From the NCBI GenBank assembly GCA_964402325.1, contig CAYOBI010000001.1, positions 62,001 through 126,000 of the forward strand: a stretch of 64,000 bases of DNA, read 5' to 3'. Both the position numbers and the translations under genes were made by a program. The notes beneath the pieces were generated by a model. That model was not told the DNA's origin and made no database searches. It was given only the letters and a program-made list of their open reading frames with translations. This stretch comes from Raineyella sp964402325 (lineage in GTDB: Bacteria; Actinomycetota; Actinomycetes; Propionibacteriales; Propionibacteriaceae). Of this stretch, positions 42,761 to 50,556 are shown piece after piece; position 1 is the first letter of the stretch; each line of letters starts with the position of its first letter.

Positions 42761-43000
42761 CGACGCTCCAGAAACGGCGACGCTCCAGAAACGGCGAGGC
42801 TCCAGGAACGTCGAGNNNNNNNNNNNNNNNNNNNNNNNNNNNNNNNNNNNNNNNNNNNNNNNNNNNNNNNNNNNNNNNNNNNNNNNNNNNNNNNNNNNNN
42901 NNNNNNNNNNNNNNNCGACGCTCCAGAAACGGCGACGCTCCAGAAACGGCGAGGCTCCAGGAACGTCGAGGCTCCAGAAACGGTGAGGCTCCAGGAACGT
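42761..43000. repeat. 17-bp tandem repeat array, interrupted by a gap
   Basis: Three units are visible left of the gap (42761-42811) and five to the right (42916-43000). Unit types are CGACGCTCCAGAAACGG and CGAGGCTCCAGGAACGT, arranged A-A-B before the gap and A-A-B-A'-B after it. The first 55 bases right of the gap repeat the last 55 bases left of it, so the two contig ends carry the same sequence and true copy number is unknown. The unit length is not a multiple of three, and all three minus-strand frames stay open through it by composition only. Confidence 0.9.
42816..42915. other. Assembly gap (100 N) inside the 17-bp array
   Basis: Exactly 100 N, a placeholder of unknown length. Identical flanks show that the assembler broke in the repeat. 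Confidence 0.99.
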
Positions 43001-43048
43001 CGATGGTGGTGAGTACCCGGACGGAGCCCGGAACCCACCACCATCGAC
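42999..43048. other. Long hairpin at the end of the repeat array
   Basis: GTCGATGGTGGTG (42999-43011) pairs with its complement at 43036-43048; the 24-base loop contains a further CCGG-rich mini-stem. It could end transcripts entering from the ABM gene or be structural. It is not followed by a T-tract. Confidence 0.6.
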
Positions 43049-43324
43049 GGGGCCGACGAACAGGCTCATCACACCTCTGACGAGGTGTCCTCGTACCTGT
43101 CCGCCCGGACCCTGATTCCGCCGATCTCCTTGCGGGGATCGCCCCCCGAGCAGGAGGGACACTACTGAACCGGGCCGGCTGGGAACAGACCCTGAAGCGA
43201 AGATCCCCCGAACGGGGGTGATCAGCAGGTCGTGACAGCCGGACCGGAATCCTGTCCACACAGGCATACCTGACAGAGATCTCGCCGTTCTCGTCATTCC
43301 GGCGTCGGCGGGTAGCGGCCTTAA
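43049..43324. other. Intergenic stretch downstream of the repeat array
   Basis: No convincing gene. It holds a small GATCCCCCGAACGGGGGTGATC-like hairpin near 43203-43223 and ends at the 3' end of the histidine kinase gene. Base composition is slightly lower in GC than the flanking genes. Together with 42709-43048 it makes a 616-base stretch without an identified gene. Confidence 0.6.
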
Positions 43325-44602
43325 TCAGTCGTTCGTCGACGACTCGGCATCGCCGTCCTGATCGGCGGCCCCGTCGTGCGAGAGCGCTGTGTGACGCGGT
43401 GACACCGGCCGCCCGGTCGGGATGCGCACGGTCACGGTCCATCGCCGGCCGTCCGTCCCGGCGTTGAAGGAGCCACCCAGCCGGACGGCTCGCGCCTCCA
43501 TGTTCAGCAGCCCGTGGTGCCCCCTCGACCCCAGAGGCCTGTCGGTCTGCGGTTCCTCTGCGGACAGGGTGTTGGAGACCTCCATCAGCACCGTCTTCTC
43601 GATGACCCGGACTTCCAGCGCCACCCGGGCCGACCGTGGCGAATGACGCAGAATGTTCGTCGTGCACTCCTGAAGGATCCGGATGCACTCGATCTGGATC
43701 GCGGGCGAGATCTCGACGGCCGTAGCATCGCCGACGAGGCTGACCTTGCGTCCGCTGCTGCGGAGCACATCGACCAGGTCTCCCAGCTCCTTGCCGAGGT
43801 CGATCGATGCGGTGGCCTGGTCGAGAGGAATGCGGTTCTCCAGGACGTCGACGATGTGATGCATGGCGAGGATGGCTTCGTCCAGAGCTGCGCGTGCTGC
43901 GGAGAGGTCTTCGGTCGTCGTTGCCGACGTGGCACGCGTACCTGAGTCCTCGGTGGCTCCGGAGGTGGCAAGTCTCTGGACCCGAAGCGCGGCGCGGGTC
44001 AGCGCATGCCCGATCGCGTCATGGATCTCCCTGGCGAGGAGCAGTAGCTCCTGCCCGTACGACTGCTGCTCGAGCTCCTGTATGCGCGCCAACTGATGGG
44101 CGTGCTGGTCCCGTTGGGAGAAATACCGTCGCCCGAAGATACCGATCGACGTGGCCAAGAAGACAACAGCAAGGAGGAGAGCCAGGAATTGGACGCGATG
44201 GACCGGGTTGAACAGCACCGCGGCCACAGCTATCCAGACTGTGGCCCATCCCCAGACGAGCATCACCCAGTGGCGTCCGCCCAGGGCAGTGATCGTCAGG
44301 ATTCCCGCCAGAATCAGCGACGGGGTCCATTCGTTGTCCGTCCAGTAGAAGGTCAGCGCGATGGACGGCACCGTGGAGAGCAGGAACCATTTGGGCGCCC
44401 ACACCGCGGTGAGGAACGACGCATAGGCGAACACCCAGAGGCTGATGACTTCCAGTGGTGTCCTGCCGGTGAGGCCACCGGCGGTGAAGAAGACCAGTAC
44501 GGTGTCGGCGACGAGGACGGCAACGATCAGTGCGGTGATGGTGATCTTGAGCCTGCGGTCTGCGAGACGCATTCCCCAGCCGGGCAGTGGACTTGTGTTC
44601 AT
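43325..44602 (-). CDS. Sensor histidine kinase (NarL/HisKA_3 type)
   Basis: A 425-residue kinase. The N-terminal 155 residues hold about six membrane helices with hardly any extracytoplasmic domain. A coiled coil (about residues 160-190) leads to the dimerisation/phosphoacceptor motif REIHDAIGHALTRAAL with His194. The HATPase region has LQECTTNILRHSPRS (N box) and GSRGHHGLLNMEARAVRLGG (G box). The final 40 residues are a polar tail. The membrane-embedded sensor suggests a hydrophobic or peptide ligand. The ATG overlaps the stop of a small upstream peptide gene by four bases (ATGA), and a GGAGA site lies in that gene. Confidence 0.92.
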   Translation of the reverse strand: MNTSPLPGWGMRLADRRLKITITALIVAVLVADTVLVFFTAGGLTGRTPLEVISLWVFAYASFLTAVWAPKWFLLSTVPSIALTFYWTDNEWTPSLILAGILTITALGGRHWVMLVWGWATVWIAVAAVLFNPVHRVQFLALLLAVVFLATSIGIFGRRYFSQRDQHAHQLARIQELEQQSYGQELLLLAREIHDAIGHALTRAALRVQRLATSGATEDSGTRATSATTTEDLSAARAALDEAILAMHHIVDVLENRIPLDQATASIDLGKELGDLVDVLRSSGRKVSLVGDATAVEISPAIQIECIRILQECTTNILRHSPRSARVALEVRVIEKTVLMEVSNTLSAEEPQTDRPLGSRGHHGLLNMEARAVRLGGSFNAGTDGRRWTVTVRIPTGRPVSPRHTALSHDGAADQDGDAESSTND

Positions 44603-44817
44603 GGTCTCCGATCGGTGCAGGGTGATGAGGATATCGCCAAGGAACACAACCACGGAAAGATCTGGCAGAGGTCGGGCGAGCCGCCGTCTCCCGCAGATGT
44701 GGTCACCGCCAGTGGTGGTGACCACACGGGCTGCGATCCTGGGACCCCCGCCGGGATCGCCGGCTGGCCGGTGACCATCTGCGCGATGCTGAGGACGGTG
44801 ACGACGACCATTTTCAT
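44599..44817 (-). CDS. Small cysteine-containing peptide coupled to the histidine kinase (candidate signal peptide precursor)
   Basis: A 72-residue open frame. It begins MKMVVVTVLSIAQMVTG, a short hydrophobic segment, then a proline/glycine linker and a C-terminal part with Cys51, Cys58 and Cys67 around an aromatic core (CQIFPWLC). GGGAGA lies seven bases before the ATG, a promoter-like pair sits upstream (44855-44884), and the stop overlaps the kinase start (ATGA), so it is placed to be translated before and coupled to the kinase. I recognise no family. It could be a peptide ligand of the kinase, a small membrane regulator of it, or only a leader peptide. GC and codon pattern are compatible with coding but it is too short for proof. 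Confidence 0.5.
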   Translation of the reverse strand: MKMVVVTVLSIAQMVTGQPAIPAGVPGSQPVWSPPLAVTTSAGDGGSPDLCQIFPWLCSLAISSSPCTDRRP

Positions 44818-44854
44818 GACTGTTCTCCCGATCGGATCCCCTGAGAGCCGCAGA

Positions 44855-44884
44855 GGTCTATCCGGACGGGTCCGGGATCGTCAA
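44855..44884 (-). promoter_or_regulatory. Candidate promoter of the peptide-kinase operon
   Basis: TTGACG (44879-44884) and TAGACC (44855-44860) with an 18-base spacer on the minus strand, leaving a leader of about 30 bases that contains GGGAGA. Confidence 0.45.
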
Positions 44885-44982
44885 GCTTCGATCCTCTCGC
44901 TCGGTGGCATTCTTCCACGACACGGCGCGGTCGGAGCTCGACCGACGGTGTGCATCGGTGCCGGTGGTCGTGATCGAAAGGC

Positions 44983-44988
44983 TAGGCT
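44983..44988 (+). promoter_or_regulatory. TAGGCT -10 box for the response regulator
   Basis: TAGGCT, seven bases, then the ATG at 44996: leaderless arrangement. No good -35 is visible. Confidence 0.55.
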
Positions 44989-44995
44989 CCTCGGC

Positions 44996-45667
44996 ATGGA
45001 CAAGATCCTGGTCGTCGAGGACGAAGATGAACTGCGCGCCCTCATGGTCGATCTGGTCCGCAGGGAGGTGCCGGCGGCCGACGTCCGAGGCGCCGCCTCC
45101 GGGGAGGAGGCCATCGCGGCCTGTGACGGCGAGGCATGGGATCTGGTGTTGATGGACATCAGGATGCCGGGGATCGGTGGGGTCGATGCCACCAAGCAGA
45201 TCGTGTCCCGTCACCCGGACGCTCGGGTGGTGATGATGACCAGTGTCGAGGACTCTCGCACCGTACGGCTCAGCGTCGCTGCCGGGGCGCGAGGCTACGT
45301 GGTCAAGGGGCTGTCCGGACGGCTGGAGGCGGTGGTCCACCGGGCGCTCGGTGACGCCCCGGTGTCATCCGAGGCCCTCGACACGCTGATGGACCACGCC
45401 CGCCAGACCACCTACGCGTTGACGCCCGGGTTCAAGCCGCTCACCGCCCGCGAGCGGGAGGTCTTCTGGCTGATGGCCGACGGCCTGTCCAACAAGCAGA
45501 TCGCACATCGCCTGGTCCTCAGTCCGAACACCGTCAAGGATCACATCACGAGCATCCTGGTGAAGTGCCGGGTCTCCACCCGAGCCGCTGCCATCGTCGC
45601 GGCCCGGGAGAACGGGTTGATCGATCTCACCGAGCGATCCCGCGGCCAGCGGGTCGATGACCGGTGA
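44996..45667 (+). CDS. LuxR/NarL-family response regulator
   Basis: A 223-residue two-domain regulator. The receiver domain has VVEDEDELR (acidic pocket), phosphoacceptor Asp54 in LVLMDIRMPG, a Ser/Thr in MMTSVE and Lys104 in YVVKGL. The C-terminal LuxR-type HTH is at about residues 146-205 (LTAREREVFWLMADGLSNKQ and SPNTVKDHITSIL). It is transcribed divergently from the peptide-kinase operon across a 393-base interval that contains the small peptide gene, and most likely is the cognate partner of that kinase. Confidence 0.95.
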   Translation: MDKILVVEDEDELRALMVDLVRREVPAADVRGAASGEEAIAACDGEAWDLVLMDIRMPGIGGVDATKQIVSRHPDARVVMMTSVEDSRTVRLSVAAGARGYVVKGLSGRLEAVVHRALGDAPVSSEALDTLMDHARQTTYALTPGFKPLTAREREVFWLMADGLSNKQIAHRLVLSPNTVKDHITSILVKCRVSTRAAAIVAARENGLIDLTERSRGQRVDDR

Positions 45668-45682
45668 CGACCGGGCCGACGA

Positions 45683-46282
45683 TCAGGCCCGGGGGGTGAG
45701 CACGTAGATCGCGTTCGCGGCCATCAGGTTCGCCCAGCGGTCCGGGTAGTGCCGCTGGCTGCCGTCGGGCGTGGACAGGTGCCGCTCCCACACGTCCAGC
45801 CCGACCACCTCGAACAGGTCCTCCAGGTCGCTGAGGGTGGACAGGTGGATGTTGGGCGTGTCGTACCAGGCGTGCGGCAGCTCCTTCGACATCGGCATCC
45901 GGCCGCGCATCAGCACCCACCGGTGCCGCCAGTAGCCGAAGTTCGGCACCGAGACGATGCACCGCGAGCCGATCCGGGCCATCTGGGTGAGTACCTCGCG
46001 CGGCTTGTAGGTGGCCTGCAATACGCGGGACAGGATCACCACGTCGTACGACTTGTCACCGAACTCGTCGAGCTGGCGGTCGATGTCGAGCTCGATCAAC
46101 GGGACGCCCTTGGCGATCGCGTCGACGACGGAGTCGGCGTCGATCTCCACTCCGGTCCCGGTGCAGCCGCGCCGGTCCATCAGGTAGCGCATCAGGCTGC
46201 CGTGGCCGCAGCCGAGGTCGAGCACCCGTGAGCCGTCGGGCACGTAGCGGGTGACGACCGTCTGGTCGGGTCGCAGGGTCAT
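45683..46282 (-). CDS. metW: MetW-like methyltransferase-fold protein
   Basis: A 199-residue Rossmann protein with an S-adenosylmethionine-type motif VLDLGCGHGSLMRYL and the MetW-typical VILSRVLQATYKPREVL, SVPNFGYWRHRW and ELPHAWYDTPNIHLST segments. MetW works with MetX in methionine synthesis in many proteobacteria and some actinobacteria, needed for acyltransferase activity in some cases. Its ATG overlaps the metX stop by four bases (ATGA), and it ends 15 bases from the convergent response regulator. Confidence 0.95.
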   Translation of the reverse strand: MTLRPDQTVVTRYVPDGSRVLDLGCGHGSLMRYLMDRRGCTGTGVEIDADSVVDAIAKGVPLIELDIDRQLDEFGDKSYDVVILSRVLQATYKPREVLTQMARIGSRCIVSVPNFGYWRHRWVLMRGRMPMSKELPHAWYDTPNIHLSTLSDLEDLFEVVGLDVWERHLSTPDGSQRHYPDRWANLMAANAIYVLTPRA

Positions 46283-47469
46283 CGTTCGCTCTCCTCGGCC
46301 GCCCGGTCGAGGACGGCCCGTTCGTACGCGACGCGCCGCAGGAACGCGGTGACGGTGCGGTGGTAGTCGTCGATGGTCAGCAGGAACGAGTCGTGGCCCC
46401 ACGGGGAGCGGATCTCCCGGAAGCTGACCGGCACCCGCTGGCGCTCCAGCTCCCGGACGATGGCGCGCGAGTGGCTGGTGTCGAAGCGCCAGTCGGTGTC
46501 GAACGACAGCACCAGGCACGGCGAGCCCACCGCCGCCAGCGCCGCTCCCGCATCCTCGTCGGCGAACGGGTCGAAGTAGTCCATCACCCGGGTCAGGTAG
46601 AGATAGGACAGCGCGTCGAACCGGGAGAGGAACACCCGGCCCTGGTGGTCGAGGTAGCTCTCCACGGCGAAGTCCACGCCGAACCCGCGCTGGGCGTCCT
46701 CGCCGAACTGGTAGCGCCGGCCGAACTTCTGGTCCATGCCGGCCTCGGACTGGTAGGTGATGTGGGCCATCATCCGGGCGATCGACAGGCCGGTGTCGGG
46801 GCTGGTGCCCGACTCGAGGTAGCGGCCGGCGGCGAAGCCCGGGTCGCGCATGATCGACTCCCGGGCGACCGCGGAGAAGGCGATGTTCTGGGCGTTGAGG
46901 CGGCTGGAGGCGGCGACGATCACCGCGCTGCCGACCTGCTCGGGGTACGACAGGGCCCACTGCAGGGCCTGCATGCCGCCCATCGAGCCGCCGACGACCG
47001 AGAGCAGGTGCGTCACCCCGAGGTGCTCCAGCAGGGCCCGATGCACGGTGACGAAGTCGGCGATCTGCAGCAGCGGGAAGTCCAGGCCGTACGGGCGGCC
47101 GGTCGACGGGTTGGTGGAGGCCGGCCCGGTGGTGCCCTGGCAGCCGCCCAGCAGGTTGTCGGCGATGACGAAATAGCGATCGGTGTCGATCGGCTTGCCC
47201 GGGCCGATCATCGTGTCCCACCAGCCGGGGCGGTGGTCGTCCTCCCGGTGCCGGCCGGCCGCGTGCGCGTCGCCGGTCAGGGCATGACAGATGAAGATGG
47301 CGTTGTCGCGGGAGGCATTGAGGGTGCCGTACGTCTCGTACGCGACGTCGACCTCGGGCACCACGGCGCCGCTGGCCAGCACCAGAGGGTGGGTCCCCCC
47401 GAACAACCGGGCGGTGCTCTGCTCGACGATCCCCACCGAATCCTCGGCGGACGCGGGGAAGGAAGTCAT
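46279..47469 (-). CDS. metX: Homoserine O-acyltransferase (acetyltransferase)
   Basis: A 396-residue alpha/beta-hydrolase-fold enzyme activating homoserine for methionine synthesis, normally with acetyl-CoA. Nucleophile serine is in VVGGSMGGMQAL; Asp in LSFDTDWRFDTSHS and His in SPWGHDSFLL complete the triad. The NLLGGCQGTTGPAS loop is family-typical. MetX paired with MetW may use succinyl-CoA in some lineages; acetyl versus succinyl specificity cannot be fixed here. A GGAGG lies 16 bases upstream of the ATG, longer than usual. Confidence 0.95.
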   Translation of the reverse strand: MTSFPASAEDSVGIVEQSTARLFGGTHPLVLASGAVVPEVDVAYETYGTLNASRDNAIFICHALTGDAHAAGRHREDDHRPGWWDTMIGPGKPIDTDRYFVIADNLLGGCQGTTGPASTNPSTGRPYGLDFPLLQIADFVTVHRALLEHLGVTHLLSVVGGSMGGMQALQWALSYPEQVGSAVIVAASSRLNAQNIAFSAVARESIMRDPGFAAGRYLESGTSPDTGLSIARMMAHITYQSEAGMDQKFGRRYQFGEDAQRGFGVDFAVESYLDHQGRVFLSRFDALSYLYLTRVMDYFDPFADEDAGAALAAVGSPCLVLSFDTDWRFDTSHSRAIVRELERQRVPVSFREIRSPWGHDSFLLTIDDYHRTVTAFLRRVAYERAVLDRAAEESER

Positions 47470-47771
47470 GGTGGGTATTCTGTCACCTCCGTGCCGCGCG
47501 GCGGCCCGCGTCCGTCTCCCGTCGCCCCTCCTGCCGGACCTCCGCCCGCCTCGTGNNNNNNNNNNNNNNNNNNNNNNNNNNNNNNNNNNNNNNNNNNNNN
47601 NNNNNNNNNNNNNNNNNNNNNNNNNNNNNNNNNNNNNNNNNNNNNNNNNNNNNNNGACCTCCGCCCGCCTCGTGTCGGCCGGGAAGAAGCACCGGCCGAG
47701 CCATGCCCCCTCGATTAGGATGAATGATCCCCGGTGGCACTGCGGCGACCGGGTCGAGGGAGGAGACGGCC
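47470..47771. other. Divergent intergenic region with assembly gap and duplicated edges
   Basis: It contains a 100-N gap (47556-47655). The 19 bases GACCTCCGCCCGCCTCGTG occur immediately left (47537-47555) and right (47656-47674) of it, so the gap may be an unresolved repeat or a contig overlap. No gene or riboswitch is evident on either side. A TAGGAT -10 for the downstream hypothetical gene is at 47716-47721. Confidence 0.8.
47716..47721 (+). promoter_or_regulatory. TAGGAT -10 box for the 47772 gene
   Basis: TAGGAT about 50 bases upstream of the start, leaving a leader of about 44 bases with GGAGGAGAC. Unlike most genes here it is not leaderless. Confidence 0.4.
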
Positions 47772-48200
47772 ATGTTCGACCACCCGCTGCTGGCTTTCGG
47801 TGAGCGCTGCGCCCGGGCGGGCTTCGTGCCGATCGACCAGCGGGACGAGCTGTGGGACTCGATCGGCGCGGAGGAACGCGCCTGTTCCCCGGAAGAGGAT
47901 CCGACCGAGGGCGTGCTGTCCATCGACGGGGTGGGGCCCGGCCGGTGGGACGGCTGGCACGGCCGGATCGCGACGGTGACCGCCAGCCTCCCGGTAACCC
48001 CGGACCACCTCGACGGCGAGCAACAGGAACTCGTCCGTGAGATGTCGACGATCTTCGGCGATCCGCACGTCGTCACCGGGCAGCGCGACCGCGTCTACCG
48101 GTGGCCCCTGGAGCACTGGACCGTCGAGGTCAGCGTCGACGGGGTGGAGCGCAACAGGGTCGAGCTCACCCTCACCGACATGGAACTCCTGCCTCGCTGA
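47772..48200 (+). CDS. Hypothetical protein, 142 residues
   Basis: Acidic, soluble, no signal peptide or membrane helix. It opens MFDHPLLAFGERCARAGFVP and has a beta-rich C-terminal half (VYRWPLEHWTVEVSVDGVE, then NRVELTLTDMELLPR). I do not recognise a family. A strong GGAGGAGAC site precedes the ATG, codon use is typical of the window, and a terminator begins at the stop codon, so it is a real single gene. Divergent from metX. Confidence 0.75.
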   Translation: MFDHPLLAFGERCARAGFVPIDQRDELWDSIGAEERACSPEEDPTEGVLSIDGVGPGRWDGWHGRIATVTASLPVTPDHLDGEQQELVREMSTIFGDPHVVTGQRDRVYRWPLEHWTVEVSVDGVERNRVELTLTDMELLPR

Positions 48201-48222
48201 CCCGCCTGCAGGGGCGGGTCAG
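48197..48222. terminator. Bidirectional terminator after the 47772 gene
   Basis: CTGACCCGCC and GGCGGGTCAG arms with a six-base loop, overlapping the stop codon of the plus-strand gene and about 30 bases past the end of the M23 peptidase gene. Confidence 0.65.
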
Positions 48223-48250
48223 CACCCGATCAGGCCTGGCCACGCACCTG

Positions 48251-49537
48251 TCAGGGCGTCACGCCGCGCGAGGCGAGCCACACCAGCGGGTCCCGGGCCG
48301 AGTACGGGGTCGTCAGGTCCGCGCTCCTCGGGTAGTACTCGAAGTGCAGGTGCGGGCCGAACGAGCGCCCGGTGATCCCGACGAAGCCGATCACGTCACC
48401 GGCCTTCACCGCCTGCCCGGGCTTCACCGAGGTGGCGAGCATGTGGGCGTAGAGCGTGTACCCGTCGGAGTGGGCGATGATCACGTGGGTCCCGGCCCAG
48501 TCCCCCGCCACCGGCGCCACCACGACGCCGTCCGCCGCCGCCCGGATCGGGGTGCCGATCGGCGCACTGAGGTCGAGGCCGGTGTGGTAGGTGGCCCAGG
48601 TGCCGACGGCGCCGAACCGCGCACCCACCACGTAGCTGCCCCTGGCCAGAGGCACCACGGTCCGGCCGTTGGCGCCGGACGCCCTGGCGAGCCTGACCAG
48701 TCGGGCCAGCACCGACGGCGGCCAGGTGCCGTCTGCCTGGGGCCGGACCAGCGTGCCGTCGGGCAGCCGGATCCCGGCGCTGTCGGTGGACAGCTGTCCG
48801 GCCGCGAGGGCGTCCTGCTGTGCCTTCAGCAGGGCCGCTGCGGCCTCGGCCTGCTGCTTCTCGTCCGTCAGCCGGCCCTGCTCGGCGAGGATCCCCTTGG
48901 CGGCCTTCGCCTGGTCGATGACCCGGCGGGCCTGCTCCTGGGCGGTGTTCGCCTGGTCTGCCTGGTCTGCCCGGACCTGCTGGTCGCTGGCCCGCTCCTG
49001 GGCGGACAGCTCGACCAGGGCCTGGTCGAAGGTCGGCGCCGCCGGCCCGTTCGTCACTTCGGCGGCGACGGCGGCGCCGGAGTCGAGGAACGCCCCGTCT
49101 CCCGGTTCGGTGCCCCTGGCCCCGGCCGAGGCGCCGGACGGAGTGCTTGCGCCGCCCGTCGAAGAAGTGATCGCCGACGTCGTGGCAGGGGACGTGGGAG
49201 CCGACGACGAGGTGCCCCCGGAGCCGGTCGAGGCGGCCTTGGCCGACGGGGTGCCGGCCGGTGTCGTCGGGGCTGCGGTCGCGCCCGCCGCGGCGGGCGC
49301 GGCACGACCGGCCGGGTCGAGGGTGCTCGGACTCGCCGCCACAGCCACCAGATGCTGGCTCCTCGCCGGCGCGGAGGCGAGGACGTCGGGAACGGCACCG
49401 GCCGCGTCGTTGGCCAGGCGGGTGAGTCCCAGCCCCGCTGCGATGAGCAGCCCGATCACCGCGATGGCCACCGCCATCAGGGCGTTGCGACGCACCTCTT
49501 CGGCCGACAGCCGTGTCGTCCGATGCCCCTCAGCCAT
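48251..49537 (-). CDS. M23 family metallopeptidase, membrane-anchored
   Basis: A 428-residue cell-wall hydrolase. One N-terminal membrane helix (about residues 18-40) is followed by a long Ala/Ser/Thr/Pro-rich linker to about 140, a helical coiled-coil region (about 160-250, rich in Gln/Ala), and a C-terminal lysostaphin-type domain with YHTGLDLSAPIG (His, Asp), HMLATSV and HLHFEYY. Such proteins cut peptidoglycan crosslinks or activate amidases; HxxxD and HxH metal motifs are complete, so it is probably active. AGGGGGA precedes the ATG. Confidence 0.92.
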   Translation of the reverse strand: MAEGHRTTRLSAEEVRRNALMAVAIAVIGLLIAAGLGLTRLANDAAGAVPDVLASAPARSQHLVAVAASPSTLDPAGRAAPAAAGATAAPTTPAGTPSAKAASTGSGGTSSSAPTSPATTSAITSSTGGASTPSGASAGARGTEPGDGAFLDSGAAVAAEVTNGPAAPTFDQALVELSAQERASDQQVRADQADQANTAQEQARRVIDQAKAAKGILAEQGRLTDEKQQAEAAAALLKAQQDALAAGQLSTDSAGIRLPDGTLVRPQADGTWPPSVLARLVRLARASGANGRTVVPLARGSYVVGARFGAVGTWATYHTGLDLSAPIGTPIRAAADGVVVAPVAGDWAGTHVIIAHSDGYTLYAHMLATSVKPGQAVKAGDVIGFVGITGRSFGPHLHFEYYPRSADLTTPYSARDPLVWLASRGVTP

Positions 49538-49772
49538 GCGGTTCCCCCTGAGACAGCGCGGCCCCCCAGCCGCATACGGCATCAGCCTAGGACCTGAGGG
49601 GGCTCGCGGGTAGGTGTTGCGACGAACCGTTGACCGGCAGGGCGTTTCCGGCCCCGGGCACGGCATCGACCGACCCGATGGTCGCCCGCACCTCCCTCTG
49701 GAGGGCCCGGGGTGCCGCGGGTCGGCCGATGTCAGCTGTGCGTGCGAACGCCGAGGGGGCGCAGTATGACCC

Positions 49773-50459
49773 TCAGGCGGCGTCTGTCGTGGGTCGGGCG
49801 ACCGGGCGGGTCTCGGCCGCGATGGCGCGGGCCACTTCGGCCGGCTCCTCGCGGGCCAGGGTGGTGCGCAGTCGGTCGTACGACACCTCCCAGTCACGGA
49901 CCGTACGGCCGTAGCTGTGCAGGAAGGCGGGGTCGGTGTGGGCGAGTCGCCACATGGTCCGGGCGTCGTCCCGGTCCGGGTCGGACGGGTCGGCTTCGAT
50001 CCGGTCCAGCACGGCGGCGATCCGGGTCACCTCGCGGCAGGACTCCCCGGTGACGGTCACGGTGTGGCGTTGCACCAGCTGGCGGCCACGGTTGGGCAGC
50101 GAGGCGATCAGCACCGCCACCGCGACCAGCACCGCCAGCGCGATCGGCACCACCACGGCACCCGACTGCACCAGGACGGCCAGCAGGCCGCCCAGCACGA
50201 CGGCCGCGAGGATGCCGCGGACCGCCCAGCGGGAGACCACGTCGATCATCCCGGCGCGGTCGTCGCGGAACAGCGTCACGTGGATGACGTCCCGTTTCCA
50301 GGCCGGCAGGCCCGGCTCACAGATCGTGTACGAGCGTTCGAGGCGGTCGTCGGTCTCGGCCCACCGGGCCCAGCCGAAGCGGGTCCTCTCGACAGCAGTG
50401 TGCGGCCGCTCGGGCCGGTCCGGACGCGTCTCGGCGTCGGACCTGGGGGCGGTGTCCAT
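49773..50459 (-). CDS. Two-helix membrane protein of unknown function
   Basis: A 228-residue protein with two adjacent membrane helices (about residues 80-100 and 102-122: GILAAVVLGGLLAVLVQSG and VVVPIALAVLVAVAVLIAS), a polar N-terminus and a cytosolic C-terminal half that is helical (a REVTRIAAVLDRIEADPSD stretch). No family recognised. AAGGAG precedes the ATG. It is a single gene; the 235 bases downstream to the M23 gene hold no identified feature. Confidence 0.7.
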   Translation of the reverse strand: MDTAPRSDAETRPDRPERPHTAVERTRFGWARWAETDDRLERSYTICEPGLPAWKRDVIHVTLFRDDRAGMIDVVSRWAVRGILAAVVLGGLLAVLVQSGAVVVPIALAVLVAVAVLIASLPNRGRQLVQRHTVTVTGESCREVTRIAAVLDRIEADPSDPDRDDARTMWRLAHTDPAFLHSYGRTVRDWEVSYDRLRTTLAREEPAEVARAIAAETRPVARPTTDAA

Positions 50460-50556
50460 CCGCTTCTCCTTGCGTGTGTCATACCGGGGAAGTTGCACGA
50501 CGTGCCCACTCTCACACCGAGGCGCGGGGACGTCCGCGCGACACGCCGTGGACGCC

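Noticed and set aside
42761..43000. CRISPR array or coding repeat at the 17-bp tandem units
   Set aside because: Units are contiguous with no variable spacers, so it is not CRISPR. The period is not divisible by three and open frames exist in several phases only by composition, so it is not coding.
42599..43688. Long minus-strand frames through the repeat and gap
   Set aside because: They depend on N bases and on stop-free repeat composition; they overlap the 3' ends of the ABM and kinase genes.
44096..44995. Upstream extension of the response regulator frame to 44096
   Set aside because: The extension overlaps the kinase gene antisense. The TAGGCT-N7-ATG arrangement and receiver-domain start at 44996 fix the true start.
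47470..47555. Possible SAM riboswitch upstream of metX
   Set aside because: Too little sequence before the gap and no recognisable conserved core; not supported.
49538..49772. Small gene between the M23 peptidase and the two-helix membrane protein
   Set aside because: Only short frames without ribosome sites or recognisable composition; nothing supportable.
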